Source of the DNA: Rhodoblastus sp963713695
GTDB taxonomy: Bacteria; Pseudomonadota; Alphaproteobacteria; Rhizobiales; Beijerinckiaceae
DNA: 64,000 bases
Reading direction: 5' to 3'
NCBI GenBank assembly: GCA_963713695.1
Contig: CAVQMU010000001.1
Coordinates: forward strand, 62,001-126,000
Positions within the stretch are counted from its first letter, which is position 1, and the number at the start of each line of letters is the position of its first letter. A program made the position numbers and the translations under genes. Of the stretch, positions 9,125 to 18,269 are shown piece by piece. The notes under the pieces were generated by a model, which was not told where the DNA came from, searched no databases, and saw only the letters and a list, made by a program, of their open reading frames with translations.

Positions 9125-10118
9125 ATGACCGTCCTCGTTACCGGCGGCGCCGGCTATATCGGTTCGCACATGGTTCTGGAACTGCTGGAAGCCGGCAAGA
9201 AGGTCGTCGTTCTCGACAATCTCTCGACCGGCAGGCGCGGGTCCGTTCCGCCCGAGGCGGAACTGATCGTCGGGGACTTCGGCGACGAGGCCCTGGTGAG
9301 CGAACTCCTCGCCTCGCGTAAAATCGAGGCGATCATTCATTTCGCGGCGAAAATCGTCGTGCCGGATTCGGTCGCCGATCCGCTCGGCTATTATCTCAAC
9401 AACACGGCCTCCGCCCGAAGCCTGCTCGCCTGCGCGGTGGCGAACAAGGTCGGGCGCTTCATCTTCTCTTCGACCGCCGCCGTTTATGGCGACGTTGAGA
9501 ACAACCCCGTTTCAGAAGACGAAACGCTGAAGCCGGTCTCGCCCTATGGCCGCTCCAAGCTGATGGTCGAATGGATGCTGGAGGACACGGCGCATGCGCA
9601 AGGGCTCAAATATGTGGTGTTGCGCTATTTCAACGTCGCCGGCGCCGATCCGAAGGGCCGGACCGGCCAGTCGTTTCCCAACGCCACCCACCTGATCAAG
9701 GTGGCGGTGCAGGCGGCGCTCGGCATGCGCGAGGGCATGGACGTCTACGGAACGGATTATCCCACCCCCGATGGATCCTGTCTTCGCGATTACATCCAGG
9801 TCACTGATCTCGCGCGCGCCCATATGGACGCCCTCAATTATTTGCGGGCGGGAGGCGGAGAATCTCACCTGCAACTGCGGCTATGCGCGCGGCTATTCCG
9901 TGCTTGACGTGGTCGAGACGGTGAAGCGCGTCACCGGCGTCGATTTCGACGTCAGGCTTTCAGGCCGCCGCCCCGGCGATCCCGCGGCGATCGTCGCCGC
10001 CAACGACAAGATCCGGAAAATTCTGGGATGGACGCCCGTCCACGATAACCTCGAGGAAATCGTCAAGCAGGCGTTTGAATGGGAAAAGAAGCTTCTGGCG
10101 GAGACGGCGGCGGGCTGA
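9125..10118 (+). CDS. galE: UDP-glucose 4-epimerase, frameshifted
   Basis: GalE interconverts UDP-glucose and UDP-galactose with bound NAD. The N-terminal Rossmann motif is TGGAGYIGSHM; SSTAAVYG carries the catalytic Ser and SPYGRSK the Tyr-x3-Lys pair of short-chain dehydrogenases. RYFNVAGADP and the C-terminal GYSVLDVVETVKRVTG complete the family pattern. The frame breaks near 9848-9860 within a G-rich stretch (one net extra base), after LNYLRAGG and before ENLTCNCGYA. Corrected length is about 330 residues. The gene lies divergently beside galU. Confidence 0.93.
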
Positions 10119-11338
10119 CCGCATCCGGCCACAGGGCCCTTTCCTCGGGCGTCTGCTCGGCGATTTTGTCGGCGGGAATGTCGGCGGGCAGGTTCGGAGG
10201 CGCATAGGGCGTATCCGGCTTGCCGTCGTAAACGCAGGCGCGGCCGCGTTTTGCGAGCACGCTCCAATGGACGCGCTCGTTGATGTTCACGTCTTCTGCG
10301 ATTGGGCTTGGCGCCAAAGGCGCCATAATCGATGGCGGTCGCCGGCAGGATCGCGCGCTGCGCCGGGAAATGTTCGTCGATGAGCCAGCCCTTGGCGAAA
10401 TCGTACGACTTCGCCGTCGAGCAATTGGCCCGCGCTTCCGGCATGAGCCCGCGTAGCCTCCCTTACCGCGTCGACATTGAATTGCGATCGGTCAGCGCCT
10501 GCAGGCGCGCGATCATCCACACAAGGGTGATGTCGGAAAGACGGGAATCCGGATAGCCGCCGCCGATGTTGCAATGGACGCCGGCGAACCAGGTCTGCTC
10601 GATCGGCGCCTTGGGGATGGCGTCCTTTGGCGCGGTCCACAAGGTCGGCACGAAGGGACGACGTCGTTCATCGATGGCCATGGCGTGCAAGCCAAGCTGC
10701 ACCTTGTCGGAGAAGGTCGTGTCCTTGAAGCCCCAGCAATGACAGGGCCCAGTAGCGCGCCAGCGCCGAAAGTCCGAACCCCGCCGGCACGCCGTAGGAC
10801 CCGACCGTGTCGAAGACGCAGACCGCCCTTATGTCGTTCTAGCTGAATGGACAGCGTCTCGCGCCTGCAACTTGTCGTAATCCGCCGAAAGCGCGGCCCG
10901 GTCGCCGCGCCGGGCGAAATAGTTTTGCCAGGCGGTTTCCACATTGGCCGGATCTTGTCCCGCTGCGGCGCGCAAAATGCCGGATTTGGCGATCAGCCCG
11001 GCAAGGGCGCGCACCGCATAGGCGCCGCGCGAAAACCCGACGAGGTAAAGCTCGTCGCCAGGATCATAATTGTCGACGACGGTTTTGTACGCGGCCTTGA
11101 CGATCGACTTCAGGCCGAGGCCGATGGTTCCGCCAAGGATATGGTTGAGCCAGTCCGGCGTTTCGCCGACGCCCGCATGATAAAAGCTCGTCTGTTCGGT
11201 TCCATCGGAGCTTTTCGGCAGGATCAGGGGCGGAAAGGCATTCCCCGTGTTTTTCTGGTGCAGGCGGGCGATGTTGGTGGGCAGGCCCTGGTCTTCGCCG
11301 TTCCAGGTGCCGTCGATCAGAATGACGATCCGCTTCAT
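10063..11338 (-). pseudogene. DUF2235 alpha/beta-hydrolase family protein, reading frame broken several times
   Basis: The N-terminus (MKRIVILIDGTWNGEDQGLP, then NIARLHQKN) and the nucleophile elbow GFSRGAYAVRALAGLI match DUF2235, an alpha/beta-hydrolase fold that includes type VI phospholipase effectors and many uncharacterised proteins. Later family segments (VQLGLHAMAIDERRRPFVPT, HCNIGGGYPDSRLSDI, WLIDEHFP, VHWSVLAKRG) appear in different frames, so at least three or four indels interrupt about 425 codons. Given the indel rate across the window this may be an intact gene read with errors; decay cannot be excluded. Its 3' end overlaps galE by about 56 bases. No secretion-system gene is nearby. 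Confidence 0.7.
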
Positions 11339-11410
11339 CGTCGCCTCCCGGCCAATGAAAGGGCAAGCCTAGCAGGTTCCCGCGCCTTGTTAAGCCCGTG
11401 CTTGCCGAAG

Positions 11411-11734
11411 TCAGCGCTTCGTCTGCTCGACGATCCAGTCGAGATAGGCCTTGTCGCCCGCAATGATTGGCGTGGCCAGGATTTCCGGCAGTTCGTAGGA
11501 ATGATGCGCCCGGATCGCCGCAGCTATGGCTTCGAAATCCTCCCGTCGCGCCTTGATCGCCAGCGCCCATTCCGCCGATGTTTCCAATGCGCCTTTCCAG
11601 ACATAGCGGCTTGCGACCGGGAAGATCTGCACGCAGGCTGCGAGGCTTTTGTCCAGAAGCGCCGCGGCGATTTTCTCCGCCTCGGCCTCGCCGCCGGCGG
11701 TGGTCTGCACGATGCAGAAGGCGTTCAGATCCAT
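11411..11734 (-). CDS. cutA: Divalent-cation tolerance protein CutA
   Basis: A 107-residue protein with the CutA1 pattern: FCIVQTTAGGEAEAEKIAAA, LAACVQIFPVASRYVWKGAL, WALAIKARREDF and HSYELPEILATPI. CutA forms a trimer with a ferredoxin-like fold and is linked to copper or divalent-cation tolerance, although its biochemical role is unsettled. Its start at 11734 overlaps the hemH stop by ten bases, so it is translated from the hemH message. The family identity is firm. Confidence 0.92.
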   Translation of the reverse strand: MDLNAFCIVQTTAGGEAEAEKIAAALLDKSLAACVQIFPVASRYVWKGALETSAEWALAIKARREDFEAIAAAIRAHHSYELPEILATPIIAGDKAYLDWIVEQTKR

Positions 11735-12763
11735 CCTGCAAGCTCCGTCTTCACGACATCGGAAATGACGGCCATGCCCGCGTCGCTGTCGTTGAGGCAG
11801 GGGACGAGCGCAAAGCGCTCGCCGCCGGCATTCGAGAAAGGCCTTGCGGTTCTCGACGCCCAGTTCTTCGAGAGTCTCCAGGCAATCGGCGAAAAAGCCC
11901 GGCGCGATGACAATGACAGACTTCATGCCTTCACGCGGCAGGTTTTTGACCGTTTCGAGCGTATAGGGCTTGAGCCAGTCCTTTGGACCGAAACGCGACT
12001 GGAAGGTCATCATCATTTTTTCGGAAAGGCCGGTCGCCTCGGCAAGCAGCCTCGTCGTCTTGGCGCAATGGCAATAATAGGGATCCCCCCGGTCGAAGTA
12101 AGCCTGGGGTATTCCGTGCCATGAGACGAGAATCCGGTCCGGCTCGAAGTCGAGGTTTGCGAGTTTTTCGCGCAAGGTCTTCGCCAGCGCCGCTATGTAG
12201 GCGGGACGGTCATAGAAGGGCGCGGCGATCCGCAGGGTCGGCTGCCAGCGCAGTTTTTTCAGCGCATCGAAGGCGCAATCGGCGACAGTGGCGCTGGTGG
12301 CCGCGCAATATTGCGGATAGAGCGGGAACACCAGCAGGCGGTCGCAACCCCTGGCCTGCAGCGCGGCGATGCGTTGCGACATGGGGGGCTCGCCGTAGCG
12401 CATGGCCCAGTCCACGACAATTCTGTCGCCTCCTTCGTTTTCGGCTGCGATCCGCTCGGCAAGTTTTTCGGCCTGCGACCTCGTGAGGGTTTTCAGCGGC
12501 CCTTCATTGCGCTCGCCATTCCAGATCGCCGCGTAATCGCGGCCTTTGCGGGCCGGGCGGGTCGTCAGGATGATCAGATGCAGGATCGGCAGCCAAAGCG
12601 CGCGCGAGGTCTCGATGACGCGGCGGTCTGACAGGAATTCGCTGAGATAGCGGCGCATCGGCCAATAACCGGTGCCCGAGGGCGTGCCGAGATTGACCAG
12701 CAGCACGCCGATCTTGCCGGATGCGACGGGGGGATGATCGGAGCGTTTCCCGCCAGGGAACAT
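11725..12763 (-). CDS. hemH: Ferrochelatase, frameshifted near the 3' end
   Basis: Ferrochelatase inserts ferrous iron into protoporphyrin IX, the last step of protoheme synthesis. The family motifs are present: GVLLVNLGTP at the N-terminus, VFPLYPQYCAATSATVADC, SWHGIPQAYFDRGDPYYCHC with the catalytic His, and GFFADCLETLEELGVEN. One extra base near 11834 separates AFLE from GGERFALVPCLND, and the corrected frame stops at 11725 inside the cutA start. Corrected length is 345 residues. The start at 12763 (MFPGGKRSDHPP) gives the usual N-terminus. It is divergent from hemN, another heme gene. Confidence 0.94.
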
Positions 12764-12884
12764 GAGCAGCGCCTTCAAGAACTCGATTTGAACTGTTTGA
12801 AATAAAAACCAGCCCCTGGCAATCGTTCGCACTTGAACGAAGCAGCGATCCGCCAAAAGAGCTTATGGCCGTTTGCGAAATTAT

Positions 12885-12898
12885 TTGATCCGCGTCAA
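12885..12898. promoter_or_regulatory. Fnr/FixK-type box upstream of hemN
   Basis: TTGAT-CCGC-GTCAA is one base from the TTGAT-N4-ATCAA Fnr/FixK consensus. It lies 34 bases before the hemN start and between hemN and the divergent hemH. Oxygen-independent coproporphyrinogen oxidase genes are established Fnr/FixK targets in Alphaproteobacteria. Confidence 0.75.
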
Positions 12899-12932
12899 AG
12901 TTGCCGCTCGTTCGGCGTGTCAGGAAACATTG

Positions 12933-14285
12933 ATGAGCGCTATTCCGTCAAACCTTGTTCTCGCCGAGAAATCGGTGCCGCGATACACCAGCTATCCCAC
13001 GGCGCCGCATTTTTCCGACGCCGTCGGGCCGGACGTCGCGGCCGCCTGGCTGGGGGCCTTGCCGGTGACGACGCGGCTGTCGCTCTATCTGCATGTTCCC
13101 TATTGCCGCGAGCTTTGCACCTATTGCGGCTGCCACACCAGGGCGACGCGCAAGTCCGGACCGCTTGACTCCTATGCTGAGACCCTCGCCCGCGAGATCG
13201 ACATTGTCGCGCGCCGCACGTCGGCCCGCACCGTCATTCACGCCCATTTCGGCGGCGGCACCCCGTCTATGCTCGGCGGCGCGCGCCTGCTAGGCCTGAT
13301 CGATTCCTTGCGCAGCCGCTTTGCTTTTGCCCCCGACTCGGAAGTCTCGATCGAACTCGATCCGCGCTATGTCGACGTCGAACTGGTCGACGCCCTGGCG
13401 GCCAGCGGTTTCACCCGCGTCAGCTTGGGCGTGCAGGATTTCAATCCGCATGTGCAGAAGGCGATTGGCCGCATACAGCCTTTCGAGACCGTGGCCCGCG
13501 CCGTCGAGCTTTTGCGCCGACGTGAGTTCAAGGCGATCAATCTCGACCTGATGTACGGCCTGCCGCACCAGACGGAAGCGGATGTCATCAACACGGCCGA
13601 GCTTGCGGCGTCCCTGCAGCCGAGCCGCCTCGCCATTTTCGGCTATGCCCATGCGCCCTGGTTCGCCAAGCGGCAGAGCCTGATCGATTCCGCCGCCCTT
13701 CCCGGGGCCGCGGAACGCCTGCGCCAGGCGGCGGTCGCCCGAAAAACACTAGTCGACAAGGGTTTCTGCGCGATTGGCCTCGACCATTTCGCTCGGAGCG
13801 ACGACCCACTGGCGATCGCCGACAAGGCGGGAAAGCTGCGCCGCAATTTCCAGGGTTACACCACCGACCAGGCCGAGGCGCTGCTGCCTTTCGGCGCGTC
13901 GTCGATCGGGAAGCTGCCCCAGGGCTATGCCCAGAATGCGCCTGATGTCGGCTCTTGGCGTCGCGCCATCGAGGGCGGCCGTCTCGCCACCATCAAGGGC
14001 GTTGCGTTTTCGAGGGACGATCTTGCGCGCGCCACGGTGATCGAAAGGCTGATGTGCGATTTCCGCGTCGATTACGGGGCGATCGCCGAGGATATGCTCG
14101 GGGACGTGCGGCATTCGACGGGGCGAAGGAGGATTTGTCGCAACTGATCCGGGAGGGCGTTGCGACAGGAGAGGGGCGGCGGGTCGACGATCACCGAGGC
14201 CGGTCGCCCCTTCATGCGCCTCGTCGCCAGCGCCTTCGACGCCTATCTGCAGGCGCGAGCGGCGAAGCACAGCGTCGCGGTGTAA
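12933..14285 (+). CDS. hemN: Oxygen-independent coproporphyrinogen III oxidase, two compensating frameshifts
   Basis: A radical-SAM enzyme that decarboxylates coproporphyrinogen III to protoporphyrinogen IX without oxygen. Markers are PRYTSYPTAPHF, the iron-sulphur motif YCRELCTYCGCHT (C-x3-C-x2-C-x-C), HFGGGTPSML, SLGVQDFNPHVQKAIGR and INLDLMYGLPHQT. The start at 12933 has an AGGAAA ribosome site. A missing G near 14107 and an extra G near 14186 shift the frame for about 80 bases and then restore it, so the protein ends in ITEAGRPFMRLVASAFDAYL at 14285. Corrected length is about 450 residues, normal for HemN and longer than HemW. Confidence 0.94.
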
Positions 14286-14336
14286 GGTCTGAGGCGGCCA
14301 TGCGGATGTCTGGACGAGGCCGCTGGCCGCGCCAGG

Positions 14337-15244
14337 CTAATCCGTATCCTTCTCCGCATCTGACGGATGACTCCGATTCCTGCGGCTGGCTGTCATCGAT
14401 CGCCTTGGGCAGCTTGACCTTCTTGTGCCGGCCGCTCTGGTGCATCATTTCGATTTGCACTTGCTGGATTTCCGACAGGCGTTGCCATTGCTTGGAGATC
14501 AAATAATCGATTTTTTCGTGGAGATGGCGGATTTCGAGTTCCGCCTTGAGGTTGACGCGATAGTCGTTGAAGGAGCGCGCCCGGTCTTTTTCTTCCTGCC
14601 GCTTCTGGCTCATCATGATGACCGGCGCCTGGATCGCCGCAATGCACGACAGCACGAGATTGAGCAAAATGAAGGGGTAGGGGTCGAAAGCCGACCCTTC
14701 GCCCCTGGCGACGTTGTAAGCCATCCAGATCGCGAGGACGACAAAAAAGGAAATCAGAAACGCCCAGCTGCCGCCAAAGCTCGCGAGGTGATCCGAAAGA
14801 CGCTCGCCCAACTGTGCGCTGTTCGTCGTATTCTTCTTCGGTGTTCTCGGCGATCGTTTCCTGGTTGGCGATGCTCTCGGCGACCTGCCGGTCGAGTTCG
14901 CTGAATTCGCCGTGCTCCTGCTGGAGAAGCTCCTCAACGTAAAGCATCTGGTAGCGGGCAAGTTCGCCATAGCTGATCTTGGCGTTCGGCGGCAGGTCTG
15001 GAAAATCGCGCTGGATCCGCTCGGCGAGCGAAGGTCGCAAGCTGTCGATGCGGATCAGCTGGCGCTTGCGGTACATGCGCCCGCTGATCGCCGAGGAGGC
15101 TTTCTTGACGCGCTGCTTGACGTCGATTGACTGGCCGTCGCCATCAACGAAATCCGGCTCTTCGTCAAAGTTCTGCTCGTCAACCTCTTGCTCGAGGTTT
15201 TCATCCGGCGAACTGTTTTCGCTGCTTGGCGGCGTCGTGGACAT
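14337..15244 (-). CDS. DUF1003 family membrane protein, frameshifted
   Basis: An acidic N-terminus (STTPPSSEN, EVDEQNFDEEPDFVDGDG) precedes a domain with two adjacent transmembrane segments: SWAFLISFFVVLAIWMAYN and YPFILLNLVLSCIAAIQAP. The following MMSQKRQEEKDRARSFNDY, INLKAELEIRHLHEK-like segment is typical of DUF1003. One indel near 14820 separates the EEEYDEQ segment from LGERLSDHLASFGG. As read, the frame runs on to 14212 and overlaps hemN; another frame gives a charged end and a stop at 14337, which I prefer. That needs a second indel. Function unknown. Confidence 0.78.
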
Positions 15245-15353
15245 GATCGTCTCCAGAACAAATTTTGGGTAGGGCCTGTCATACCAAGGCGTCGAGCAAA
15301 ACAGATAAGTCTCCGTGGGCGAACCGGATAGGCATGGCTTGAAACTTCCCAGC

Positions 15354-15380
15354 AAAAAGCCGGGAGCAAGCTCCCGGCTT
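15354..15380 (-). terminator. Intrinsic terminator after the cytochrome c gene
   Basis: On the minus strand an 8-bp stem (GCCGGGAG and CTCCCGGC, loop CTTG) is followed by five U residues. It begins about 28 bases after the cytochrome c stop at 15407. Confidence 0.8.
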
Positions 15381-15406
15381 CTTCAGGTCCTCGCGCCTCT
15401 CTCCGC

Positions 15407-15947
15407 CTATTTCGCGGCGGTGGGCAGCGCAACCGGGCTGTCGGACAGCGTGCGCAGATAGGCGATGATGTCGGCGCGCTTGCCGGCGTCCGGTTCGCCG
15501 GCGAAGCCCATCTTGGTGCCGGGGACGAAGGTCTTGGGGCTGGTGATGAAGCTGTTGAGATCATCGAAGGTCCAGTCGCCGCCCTTGGCCTTCATCGCGT
15601 CGGAATAGGCGAAACCGGCTTCGCTGCCCTTGGCGCGGCCGACGACGCCATAAAGATTCGGGCCGACCTTGGCCGGGGCGCCCTTGTCGAAGCTGTGGCA
15701 GGTCGCGCAGACCTTGGTGTCCGCCTGGCCCTTGGCCGGATCGGCCTTGGCAAGCAGGGCGGCGACGGGAACAGCGGGCGCTGCGGCGGCGGCGCTTGGC
15801 GGCGGGTTCGGCGCCGGCCGGCAGGTCAAAGCCGGCAACCCTAGGCTTTTCCGGGCTGACCAGCGCATCGCTGAACACGCCAAGGAACAGCGCAAAAAGA
15901 ATCGCGCCGAACAGCGCGCCAAATATCCGATAGTCGAGAAAGTTCAT
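15407..15947 (-). CDS. cycM: Membrane-anchored class I cytochrome c, frameshifted
   Basis: The N-terminus (MNFLDYRIFGALFGAILFAL and on to FLGVFSDALV) is an uncleaved anchor. The C-terminal domain has the heme motif CATCH, then PNLYGVVGRAKGSEAGFAYS, the distal methionine in GTKMGFAGE and IIAYLRTLSDSP. The parts are joined by an Ala/Pro-rich linker where one extra base near 15800-15820 breaks the frame. Length (about 179 residues) and layout match CycM of Bradyrhizobium, which passes electrons from the bc1 complex to aa3-type oxidase. It is divergent from kdsB, a common arrangement in the order. The symbol rests on layout and context. Confidence 0.82.
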
Positions 15948-16060
15948 GCCGCAGCCTCCGCTTGTCCGCCCCTGATAAACGCTTTGCTCCCTGCTTGGCA
16001 ACACGTATAAGCGGCCAAAATCCGTCCGAATTTCAGCCAGAGCCCGGTCGCCCCAAGCCC

Positions 16061-16807
16061 ATGTCGAAAAAAGTCCTCGTCGTCATTCCCGCCCGCATGG
16101 CCTCGACCCGGCTGCCGGGCAAGCCATTGGCGGAACTTTGCGGCGAGCCGATGATCGTCCAGGTCTGGCGGCGGGCCGTGGAAGCGGCTGTCGGCCCGGT
16201 GCTCGTCGCAGCCGACGGCGCGCCGATCGCCGAGGCGATACGGAGCGCCGGCGGCCAGGCGCTTTTGACCGACCCTGACTTGCCCTCGGGTTCCGACCGG
16301 ATTTTCGCGGCGCTCCGCCAATTCGACCCCGAGGGGCGCTTCGAAGTGATCGTCAACTTGCAGGGCGACTTGCCGACCATCGATCCCGCCAGCGTGAAGG
16401 CGGCGCTTGCGCCGCTGGAGGATGAAGCGGTGGATATAGCCACGCTCGCCGCGCGCATTCTGCGCGAGGAAGAGCGCGACGATCCCAATGTGGTCAAGGC
16501 GGTGGGCTCGCCGATCGGTTTGAACCGGTTGCGCGCGCTCTATTTCACCCGCGCCAGGGCGCCCTGGGGCGAAGGCGAGCTCTTCCATCATATCGGACTT
16601 TACGCCTATCGCCGCGCGGCGCTCGAGCGTTTTGTCGCCCTGCCGCCTTCGCCGCTCGAAAAGCGCGAAAAACTCGAACAATTGCGGGCGCTCGAGGCGG
16701 GCATGCGGATTGACGTGCAAATCGTCGATCACGTGCCGCTCGGCGTCGACACGCCGCACGATCTCGAGCGCGCGCGGAAAATTCTAATAGGACAGACAAC
16801 AGGATGA
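16061..16807 (+). CDS. kdsB: 3-deoxy-manno-octulosonate cytidylyltransferase (CMP-KDO synthetase)
   Basis: KdsB activates KDO with CTP for the lipopolysaccharide core. The cytidylyltransferase signature VVIPARMASTRLPGKPLAEL is complete, followed by LVAADGAPIAE, LPSGSDRIFAAL, VIVNLQGDLPTIDP, the HHIGLYAYRRAALERF segment and GVDTPHDLERAR at the end. The 248-residue length is standard. The ATG at 16061 is chosen because the family begins directly with this motif. The stop overlaps the pheA start in an ATGA arrangement, implying coupled translation. kdsD, which makes a KDO precursor, lies at 47 kb. Confidence 0.95.
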   Translation: MSKKVLVVIPARMASTRLPGKPLAELCGEPMIVQVWRRAVEAAVGPVLVAADGAPIAEAIRSAGGQALLTDPDLPSGSDRIFAALRQFDPEGRFEVIVNLQGDLPTIDPASVKAALAPLEDEAVDIATLAARILREEERDDPNVVKAVGSPIGLNRLRALYFTRARAPWGEGELFHHIGLYAYRRAALERFVALPPSPLEKREKLEQLRALEAGMRIDVQIVDHVPLGVDTPHDLERARKILIGQTTG

Positions 16808-17658
16808 GCAGCAAGATCATCGCCTACCAGGGCGAGCCCGGCGCCAATTCGCACATCGCCTGTTCCGAGGTCTATCCAGGCTGGGAGACGCTGCCCTGCG
16901 CCAGTTTCGAGGACGCCTTCTCGGCGATATCCGAGGGGCGCGCCGAACTGGGCATGATCCCCATCGAGAATTCTCTGGCCGGCCGCGTCGCCGACATCCA
17001 TCATTTCCTGCCCGATTCCGGCTTGCACATCATCGGCGAATATTTTTTGCCGATCCATTTCCACCTGCTCGGCCTCAAGGGGGCGGAGATCAAGGACCTG
17101 CGCAGCGTCTACAGCCATGTCCATGCGCTCGGACAGTGCCGCAAGATCATCAAGCAATACGGGCTGAAGGCGGTGACGACGGGCGACACGGCGGGCTCGG
17201 CGCGCGAAGTGGCGGAATGGGGCGACAAGAGCCGCGCCTCGCTCGCGCCGCTGCTCGCCGCGGAAATCTACGGCCTCGACGTGCTCGCCCGCTTTGTCGA
17301 AGACGAGGACCATAATACGACGCGGTTCATCATTCTCTCGCGCGAACCGCTGGGGGGACGGCGGGGCGACGGCCCGATGCTGACCACTTTCGTCTTCCGC
17401 GTGAAAAACGTGCCTTCGGCGCTTTACAAGGCGCTAGGCGGCTTCGCCACCAATGGCGTCAACATGACCAAGCTGGAGAGCTACATGGTCGGGGGCGAAT
17501 TCGCCGCGACGCAATTCCTCGTCGATGTCGAGGGGCATCCGGGCGATCCCAATCTCGCCCGCGCTCTTGAGGAGCTGCAATTCTTTTCGGAGACGGTGAC
17601 CATTCTCGGCGCTTATCCAGCACATCCCTTCCGCGAAAAATTCGGCGGCGTGGGCTGA
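16804..17658 (+). CDS. pheA: Prephenate dehydratase
   Basis: Monofunctional PheA converts prephenate to phenylpyruvate in phenylalanine synthesis. The catalytic domain starts with YQGEPGANSHIACSE and contains GMIPIENSLAGRVADIHHFL and the catalytic Thr-Arg-Phe in HNTTRFIILS. The C-terminal ACT regulatory domain (VPSALYKALGGFATNGVNMT, then KLESYM and ILGAYPAHPFR) binds phenylalanine in related enzymes. There is no chorismate mutase domain. The 284-residue length is usual for Rhizobiales. It follows kdsB with a four-base overlap. Confidence 0.95.
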   Translation: MSSKIIAYQGEPGANSHIACSEVYPGWETLPCASFEDAFSAISEGRAELGMIPIENSLAGRVADIHHFLPDSGLHIIGEYFLPIHFHLLGLKGAEIKDLRSVYSHVHALGQCRKIIKQYGLKAVTTGDTAGSAREVAEWGDKSRASLAPLLAAEIYGLDVLARFVEDEDHNTTRFIILSREPLGGRRGDGPMLTTFVFRVKNVPSALYKALGGFATNGVNMTKLESYMVGGEFAATQFLVDVEGHPGDPNLARALEELQFFSETVTILGAYPAHPFREKFGGVG

Positions 17659-17672
17659 GGCTTCTCAGCTTG

Positions 17673-17828
17673 TCAGAAAGGACGGCGGCGGTCGGTGAGG
17701 AGACAGGAGGTCGCCGTGCGCCGCTCGCTCAGGGCGAAAAAGAACCGGGCGACGATGATGGCGCCAAAGACGGTCGAAAGTAGCGCGAGCATTCCCAGGC
17801 GGATCGTCGATTGGATGGCGCTCTGCAT
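17673..17828 (-). CDS. Small single-span membrane protein
   Basis: A 51-residue protein with one hydrophobic segment (LGMLALLSTVFGAIIVARFF, about residues 11-30) and a basic C-terminus ending RRRPF. It is supported by a strong Shine-Dalgarno GGAGG seven bases before the ATG at 17828. I do not recognise a family. It is the last of three minus-strand genes, after a second small protein and a diguanylate cyclase, and its upstream region carries a variant of a motif found before both. Confidence 0.5.
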   Translation of the reverse strand: MQSAIQSTIRLGMLALLSTVFGAIIVARFFFALSERRTATSCLLTDRRRPF

Positions 17829-17887
17829 TTCAGCCTCCGGATTTCGGGACTTGCAATCACAGCCTAGGCATGAGGTCCGAAGACTTT

Positions 17888-17911
17888 CTGAAAATTGATT
17901 CAAATTTTCAG
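17888..17911. promoter_or_regulatory. AT-rich inverted repeat between two small genes
   Basis: CTGAAAATT and AATTTTCAG form a perfect 9-bp inverted repeat around GATTCA. It lies between the stop of the 60-residue gene and the start of the 51-residue gene. No U-run follows, so an operator or processing hairpin is as likely as a terminator. Confidence 0.4.
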
Positions 17912-17980
17912 TTTCGTTTCAGTTTTGGTGTGTTTTTCCTTGCTTCCCCCAGAAGAACGCGCCTGGGCGCGATCGGCGCA

Positions 17981-18163
17981 TCACAGCAGCGAGGTGCGGT
18001 CGGCGAGAGCGGAGAGAGGATCGGTCCAGGCCATTTGTTGCGCCTTGCAGTAGGCCATAAATCGCGCGCCGAAGGCGGTGAAAAACGGAACGGCCATGGT
18101 CCAAAATAATTTGGCGGCCGATTCGGCGGAAGAAAAGGTTTCTCTGTCGGTGTCGTATCGCAT
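17981..18163 (-). CDS. Small hypothetical protein
   Basis: A 60-residue protein (starts MRYDTDRETFSSAESAAKLF) with a moderately hydrophobic, aromatic-rich middle (FWTMAVPFFTAFGARFMAYC) that could be one amphipathic or membrane helix. A GGAG Shine-Dalgarno sequence sits seven bases before the ATG at 18163, which is why I accept it. No family recognised. The middle loosely resembles short alphaproteobacterial polyhydroxyalkanoate-associated or phasin-like peptides, but not enough to name it. Confidence 0.5.
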   Translation of the reverse strand: MRYDTDRETFSSAESAAKLFWTMAVPFFTAFGARFMAYCKAQQMAWTDPLSALADRTSLL

Positions 18164-18269
18164 TTTCGTCTCCAGGTTCCGGGGCGACGAAATGCAACCT
18201 ATGCGCGAATTTTGAAATTCTCGCCAAAAACAACGTTAAATTTGAATCGATTCCGTTTTCTTTCAAAAT

